Assembly (NCBI GenBank): GCA_035415725.1
Contig: DAOOGN010000088.1
Span: forward strand, 1-18,843
Reading direction: 5' to 3'
DNA: 18,843 nt
From: DSWT01 sp035415725
GTDB lineage: Bacteria > Chloroflexota > Anaerolineae > B4-G1 > SLSP01
Shown here one piece after another: positions 17,201 to 18,843 of this stretch. Below the pieces are notes generated by a model, which was not told where the DNA came from, ran no database searches, and saw nothing but the letters and a program-made list of their open reading frames with translations. The position numbers and the translations under genes are program-made. Position 1 is the first letter of the stretch. Each line of letters begins with the position of its first letter.

Positions 17201-17722
17201 CTGCCAGGCGGCGATGAGGACAACGACGGGGTGACGAACCTGCAAGAGTACCAGGCGCAAACGTCACCCTGGCAGCAAGATGGCGATGGCGACGGCTTTA
17301 GCGACCTGGAAGAGCAGCAGGCCGGCACCGATCCGTTGGACGGTCGTAGCTTCCCGGTGCAGGTCACCCAGCCGCGCCTGGAACTGGAGACGCACCGGCT
17401 GGTCTTCCATGCCAAACGCGGGTCGCCCATCCCCGACGCCAGCTACGTGGGCTACCACAATGCCGGCGGCGGCACGCTGAGCATCGGCACGACCGGCAGT
17501 GAACCGTGGATTCACGCCAGCATCACCCAATACGGCTACTCGGTGGTGGTTTACATAGATCACACGGGATTGGAGCCAGGCTACTACACCGGCGTCGTGC
17601 AGGTGGGAAGCGATACACCCCTCATCGGCGAGCGCCAGTGCATCCGCGTGGAGACGTGGGTTTCGCCGGAGGACGACTACATTCCCAAGTGGCATATCTA
17701 TTTGCCGCTAACGCTGAAGTAA
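11207..17722 (+). CDS. Giant multidomain surface lipoprotein with RHS-like N-terminus, DNRLRE, fibronectin III and TSP3 domains
   Basis: A 2171-aa exported protein of unknown role, probably adhesion or surface architecture. The start at 11207 is chosen because AGGAGG (11195-11200) precedes it and the product then begins with a lipoprotein signal peptide: KA, a hydrophobic core and lipobox VSSC (Cys19). A Pro/Thr/Ala-rich linker spans about 25-85. Residues 90-345 (YQDANGAWQRIDPTF ... YPVVLDPVF) resemble the region preceding the repeats of wall-associated/RHS proteins. About 347-556 looks like a DNRLRE domain (ARIMVKFDLP, AYLVLAP). The middle (560-1750) is beta-rich, with several close Cys pairs and no family I can name. 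Fibronectin III domains lie near 1760-1865 and 1873-1970, then calcium-binding TSP3 repeats (DGDGDGLPDDWE, DEDNDGVTNLQEYQ, DGDGDGFSDLEEQQ; 1974-2045), a BACON/Ig-like domain and the tail IYLPLTLK. No YD repeats or toxin domain are seen. It follows the methyltransferase gene by 66 bases. Confidence 0.9.
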   Translation: MKAHWLALLLGIVWGVSSCTSAAPSTPSPQSPAATATATAILALPSPPTATLTTTVKPPSPPTTAPTPTAEPTQAPATVAGKSEVTAQRTADSATFDLGDGRYMVVQDSHPMHYQDANGAWQRIDPTFAAVENGWINTTNALHTGLSPRSSKANLTVNQSGLGWEPRALEAVDAAGQTTSLATLLADGDAITGTLSADARSVTYAGSWSDPALQDRWESGYGQAAYSLRIAAFPFTSPPSGGNLELHVTLHLFPGTQLQINGRPLDPAELPLETRDDLAFVNSQGETLWLHSPSAYEEGNPAARIEGGYTLAAGADASTVELAARIPCEWLTAADRQYPVVLDPVFQVRTGMVVRRARYHNDGSFWANDAVTTPELGQFLDGVARIMVKFDLPIMPPKTVINNAYLVLAPTDINYTTRNTMAAGAAAYALSNDTWISSGSTPPQYEATALSIIGDPTLSYSRGDLESFDSVTWDVTALAQDWAPTAMNPTGTNHGVIVRQTTEFCSDWSRPDCGGFYVADQFTKDDLRDVEDFYTGETSEYIRPPRGGIRLVVIYSGPPLDEGQLITGLAGGLSNPRSDDPYFHVDHEYRLQALPGHWQAAVARGLGGTFGPNPPTNYNDLYGQNLGGSVLLDLYDTTDTAQTMDPPQAGGLSYILLNGRSAVGQQYRLRVPPNTTNAPSNGYDIRLVSEKANLTVPLNSSSVITYYWDGEGFDTHDPLALWNINLPAGSHARVDIDILGHNHRDNGRNPIPGTYDYARGFAGQLYLSDQAYRGASGVFRPVKSNVNPTDTAIPEGSVRLTSGTFTASSVPYALALTYLGPQLTVYSCIAGAPEFCSSIVTDLKFTYRVRITACSGDTFPTRSGVCQQIKCPTTAFPPAGRVANVMGMQLWSENGWTGGVNNDGPAPLIGDMGDVAPTVAVVGGKITYDASAFTMDADSEVMLVNCGTLAAPTNPIGNNSFSVYANTAMESQEWYDESWIEPTTAQSASTFNPWRTEDVADTSGGAAPHVDPIMGLVRNSVTLLRRTGNDLNFTVSYSTDYRGWPALQSTVAQIGASNPPTVAGTLILTLGETFSMDTTPAGDKDQARTFELVRASAATITQPDSLGGASKPVQAVLLGMGQKIPSDPAQICISNGSGCVDLRALDDTPADRLAPKRQWQMPDVHISGQPGMVVMSTPGNLQVYSVDHPYMPAGPQDVGGQYSFDTFGAGVTVEMEPCAPGEPAVTVIRGETRMTMPNIGDGSNPDGVIAASFKLCQTKLRSVSFQFHSPVGLPIGSSGLFVTGMTGQVDLSPNYTQIHFTLDFQAAQGGDGGLMKGSGSVLIDTRGYFEFSGAGKILGVLDASGKLWVAWNPLDIGFEMNVGYSDWLTGMARAHMWEGQGWQHRYPWLPDNDERHIAAQIAATISIEEGAAFSWWFIDIPPWDVDFGIEVAFGQFCTNSSCTGYEWGVKGKFTIVGYDVGLYYGFDDGFDFILGNDGNVLIDQYGGATAMRAAAAGGVSVRQAALAVNGVATETFNVSADAENLLFALGWQAGAPQVTILDPNGVDAATGATYTVAISETAYNRLIGIKLKQPTPGMWRAVLSNLTGQEHYKFVYLANKGAPGTAANPGKFLTPSAVGDNATGVYTITWIVPPGTPPSATISLNYTRYYRVHEGLPHWEAVDKVTDVPIVKNLPFNTGAYVWDTSWLQNGHYAIRAIVDDGVNAIPTRPYDPQDSCQTRDELPSARAFDTQRFPGISSFSSFTIPYFTSAGLVVISDTVAPAAPISLTLKGVDSAILARWAPSPEKDVAGYLVRWGLMRLSGMPIQWHWVDYNEMRVPAAAAPTVRLGGLSNDDPGMIHRYAVEVSAIDVNDNVSAASPIVAAQPTGDAMSQVPSAPVGLKLGRITSSCMFRQCASTVHLSWSPGSGPTPASYRLIYTRLSPSVAVAYTETTGTALTLGLTTGATYSVTVSAANSEGWRSGASAGVQFIVTHGVDGDGDGLPDDWEMVNTSSLKPVILPGGDEDNDGVTNLQEYQAQTSPWQQDGDGDGFSDLEEQQAGTDPLDGRSFPVQVTQPRLELETHRLVFHAKRGSPIPDASYVGYHNAGGGTLSIGTTGSEPWIHASITQYGYSVVVYIDHTGLEPGYYTGVVQVGSDTPLIGERQCIRVETWVSPEDDYIPKWHIYLPLTLK

Positions 17723-17763
17723 CGTATTGGCGATCGGCAGATCGGCGCGCTACCCGAGGTCCA

Positions 17764-17806
17764 TACACAACTCACCCGTGCAGTGATTGCGCGGGTGGGT
17801 TGTGTG
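17764..17806 (+). terminator. Strong hairpin after the giant lipoprotein gene
   Basis: ACACAACTCACCCG (17765-17778) pairs with CGGGTGGGTTGTGT (17792-17805), 13 Watson-Crick pairs plus one G-T; the stem can extend inward by three more pairs around the loop AGTGATT. It lies 42 bases past the stop codon. There is no T-tract, so termination by this hairpin alone is uncertain, but position and strength fit a transcript end. Confidence 0.6.
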
Positions 17807-17847
17807 AACTGACTCTGAGAATCACTTCCTGAGAGAAGGCGGGAGGG

Positions 17848-18235
17848 GACTCGGTTCTAAAGTGTGTTGGTAGGTTGGAGGCGCGCCAGGAGTTGACAAG
17901 AACGTGATGTGCGTGCACACTAGGGGCAGCACAATAAGTCTGGGGGAACGCATAAGTGTGCCGGAACAGTTGGCGGGGATTGGCGCAACCCGGGAAGTAG
18001 GGATCAGAACGTAAACGTCACTATCGTCATCCCGGGCAAAGTGCCCTCCAAGTCGCCAGAGTACCGCCCGGACAAGTCAGTTACCTGGATGCTTTGGGCG
18101 TCTGAACGCCCACAGAACCACCGTCGTTGCCTGGACACCCAGCAGCGACGGTGCAGGGGAAACTTGCCCACCAATGAGTCTGTAGGCACTGACCAACACA
18201 CCATCAAACTCGCCAACACAAGCTAGAACCGAGTC
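17848..18235 (+). ncRNA. Candidate structured RNA closed by a long-range stem
   Basis: GACTCGGTTCTA (17848-17859) and TAGAACCGAGTC (18224-18235) are perfect 12-bp complements; after a 3x3 internal loop TGTGTTGG (17863-17870) pairs with CCAACACA (18213-18220), for 20 base pairs spanning 388 bases. Inside are several local hairpins: GGG-TTG-GCG-CAA-CCC with one bulge (17976-17991), GGGCA-AAG-TGCCC (18034-18046), GGGCGT-CTGA-ACGCCC (18096-18111), and a 13-bp hairpin with one bulge and loop ACAC (18121-18151). No protein-coding signal is convincing here. Options are domain I of a group II intron, another large ORF-associated RNA, or a non-autonomous element with terminal inverted repeats. The strand is assumed from the downstream ORF. 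Confidence 0.5.
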
Positions 18236-18478
18236 GAGCGACTGGAAAAAGCACAGATCCGTGTTAGTATGGATGGGCGTGGGCGGGCCTTGGATAACGT
18301 GTTCCTCGAACGCTTGTGGCGGACTGTCAAGTACGAGGAGGTGTATTTACACGCTTATGCCACGGTTGCTGACCTGGAGCAGCGTCTGGAACAGTACTTC
18401 CAGTTCTACAACCACGAACGCCCGCATCAGAGCTTGAAGTATGCCACGCCTGTTAAGGTGCATTACGGAGCGGTATGA
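18227..18478 (+). pseudogene. IS3-family transposase remnant, C-terminal end only
   Basis: The frame reads ...RLEKAQIRVSMDGRGRALDN, then VFLERLWRTVKYEEVYLHAY and FYNHERPHQSLKYATPVKVHY, which is the C-terminal part of an IS3-type OrfB integrase (rve/DDE fold). The last catalytic Glu, in LERLWRTVKYE, is kept, but both upstream Asp residues and all of OrfA are missing. The frame is closed upstream by a TAG at 18224. Only about 83 of some 280 residues remain, so it cannot be active. The junction with unrelated structured sequence falls near 18227-18240. Confidence 0.9.
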
Positions 18479-18521
18479 GTGAGATAACAGCGCCCCCGCT
18501 TCAACTTATTCTAACCCATTT

Positions 18522-18548
18522 GTGGTCTAACAAATGGGGGTAAGCTCA
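18522..18548 (+). repeat. Right terminal inverted repeat of the IS3-family remnant
   Basis: Read inward on the minus strand this end is TGAGCTTACCCCCATTTGTT continuing through AGACCAC. It starts with TGA and has the 'ACCCCCATT' style of IS3-family termini. It lies 70 bases past the transposase stop, the expected distance. A 9-bp hairpin (CCCATTTGT 18515-18523 with ACAAATGGG 18530-18538) overlaps it. No matching left end is found between 17723 and 18226, so the element is truncated on its left side. Confidence 0.6.
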
Positions 18549-18839
18549 AAGGGCCAACGCGGCTACGCCACCGGTCAGCGGTGGGGAAACACGCGCGAAC
18601 AGGTCTGCTCTCGCAGGTGGGATGTCGCCTCCGCCGCGCGGCTTAAGCCGGGGCGTTGGGCGGCGCGGCGCGGAAGAAAGAACGTGGACATTGCCAGGTG
18701 TAGCGCGGGCGGAAGTCAGCCAGCTCTACCAGAACCGTGGGCAGTCGATGGGGCATAGCTCTAGCGGAGCGGTCAAGGCGCCGGCTGTATGGGTCGCCGC
18801 CCACTGATGAATGCCGTTGTCAAGGGGGAGAACCTTAAA
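18549..18839 (+). ncRNA. GC-rich structured leader, possible group II intron segment before its ORF
   Basis: This stretch has no convincing protein-coding frame, is very rich in G and C, and shows many short complementary blocks such as GGTGGGATGTCGCC-type pairings, GCCGCGCGGC and GCTCTAGCGGAGC. It ends in AAGG-GGGAGAA-CCTT (18822-18836) followed by AAAATG. A ribosome site held in a small hairpin just before the ORF is what domain IVa of bacterial group II introns looks like (Ll.LtrB has GGAGGAAAACCTCAAAATG). The phrases GGAAGTCAGC and ACCAGAACCGTGG also feel intron-like to me, from memory only. An intron-encoded reverse transcriptase and domain V would have to lie downstream. Another leader RNA for an unknown ORF is possible. 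Confidence 0.4.
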
Positions 18840-18843
18840 ATGC
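18822..18843 (+). promoter_or_regulatory. Ribosome-binding hairpin and truncated start of an ORF at the window edge
   Basis: AAGG (18822-18825) can pair with CCTT (18833-18836), placing GGGAGAA in the loop; the purine run GGGGGAG (18824-18830) is nine bases before the ATG at 18840-18842. Only the start codon and one further base of this gene are inside the window, so its product cannot be named. Confidence 0.45.

Noticed and set aside
17909..17913. GTGCG as the exact 5' end of a group II intron
   Set aside because: The spacing to the ORF would fit after removing the IS, but it lies inside the long-range stem at 17848-18235, and I found no convincing EBS1-IBS1 pairing, so I do not fix the boundary there.
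18041..18226. Short open frame upstream of the transposase remnant, in the same phase
   Set aside because: Its translation does not resemble IS3 transposase and its DNA is explained by hairpins; the shared phase is taken as coincidence.
1..18843. CRISPR array or phage-defence cluster
   Set aside because: No regularly spaced direct repeats and no cas, restriction or retron genes are visible; the short repeats present are inverted and single-copy.

Overview
The window looks like chromosomal DNA from a GC-rich bacterium, most likely a member of the Chloroflexota (Anaerolineae-like). The main clues are the very large secreted protein ending in a short 'IYLPLTLK' tail, a C-terminal pattern I associate with exported Chloroflexota proteins, the degenerate intergenic repeats, and the strong AGGAGG-type ribosome sites in a high-GC background. 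The phylum call is inference; there is no rRNA or marker gene here to settle it.

Layout. Positions 138-3866 form a polyphosphate island: two tandem ppk2-type kinase genes (138-914, 918-1763) converge on, and slightly overlap, a complete ppk1 on the minus strand. A long intergenic stretch (3867-4808) carries the ppk1 promoter inside an inverted repeat, a tRNA-Gly(CCC) gene with its own extended -10 promoter, and degenerate repeat sequence. Next come plus-strand genes with a sugar-metabolism flavour: an unusual ThuA-like/short-chain dehydrogenase fusion (4809-6152), a DinB-superfamily protein (6206-6718), a structured intergenic region, and a full-length GH31 alpha-xylosidase of the YicI type (6906-9242) ended by a hairpin terminator.

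From 9345 there is a promoter-like site, then a MITE-like palindromic element (9421-9544, 11-bp terminal repeats, possible CAAT target duplication) lying directly in front of a small three-gene operon: a small helical protein, a TumE/DUF6516-like putative toxin, and a SpoU/TrmH-type RNA 2'-O-methyltransferase whose start codon overlaps the toxin stop. Then follows a 2171-residue lipoprotein (11207-17722) with a Pro/Thr linker, an RHS-like N-terminal region, a DNRLRE-type domain, two fibronectin III domains, calcium-binding thrombospondin type 3 repeats and a C-terminal beta domain.

The last 1.1 kb is a mobile-element graveyard rich in RNA structure: a strong hairpin after the giant gene, a 388-nt segment closed by a 20-bp interrupted long-range stem and full of hairpins, the C-terminal remnant and right end of an IS3-family element, and a further structured GC-rich segment that runs into a ribosome-binding hairpin and a start codon cut by the window edge. 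The arrangement suggests the 5' part of a group II intron (or another ORF-associated structured RNA) disturbed by an IS; the diagnostic reverse transcriptase and domain V would lie beyond the window, so this stays a hypothesis.
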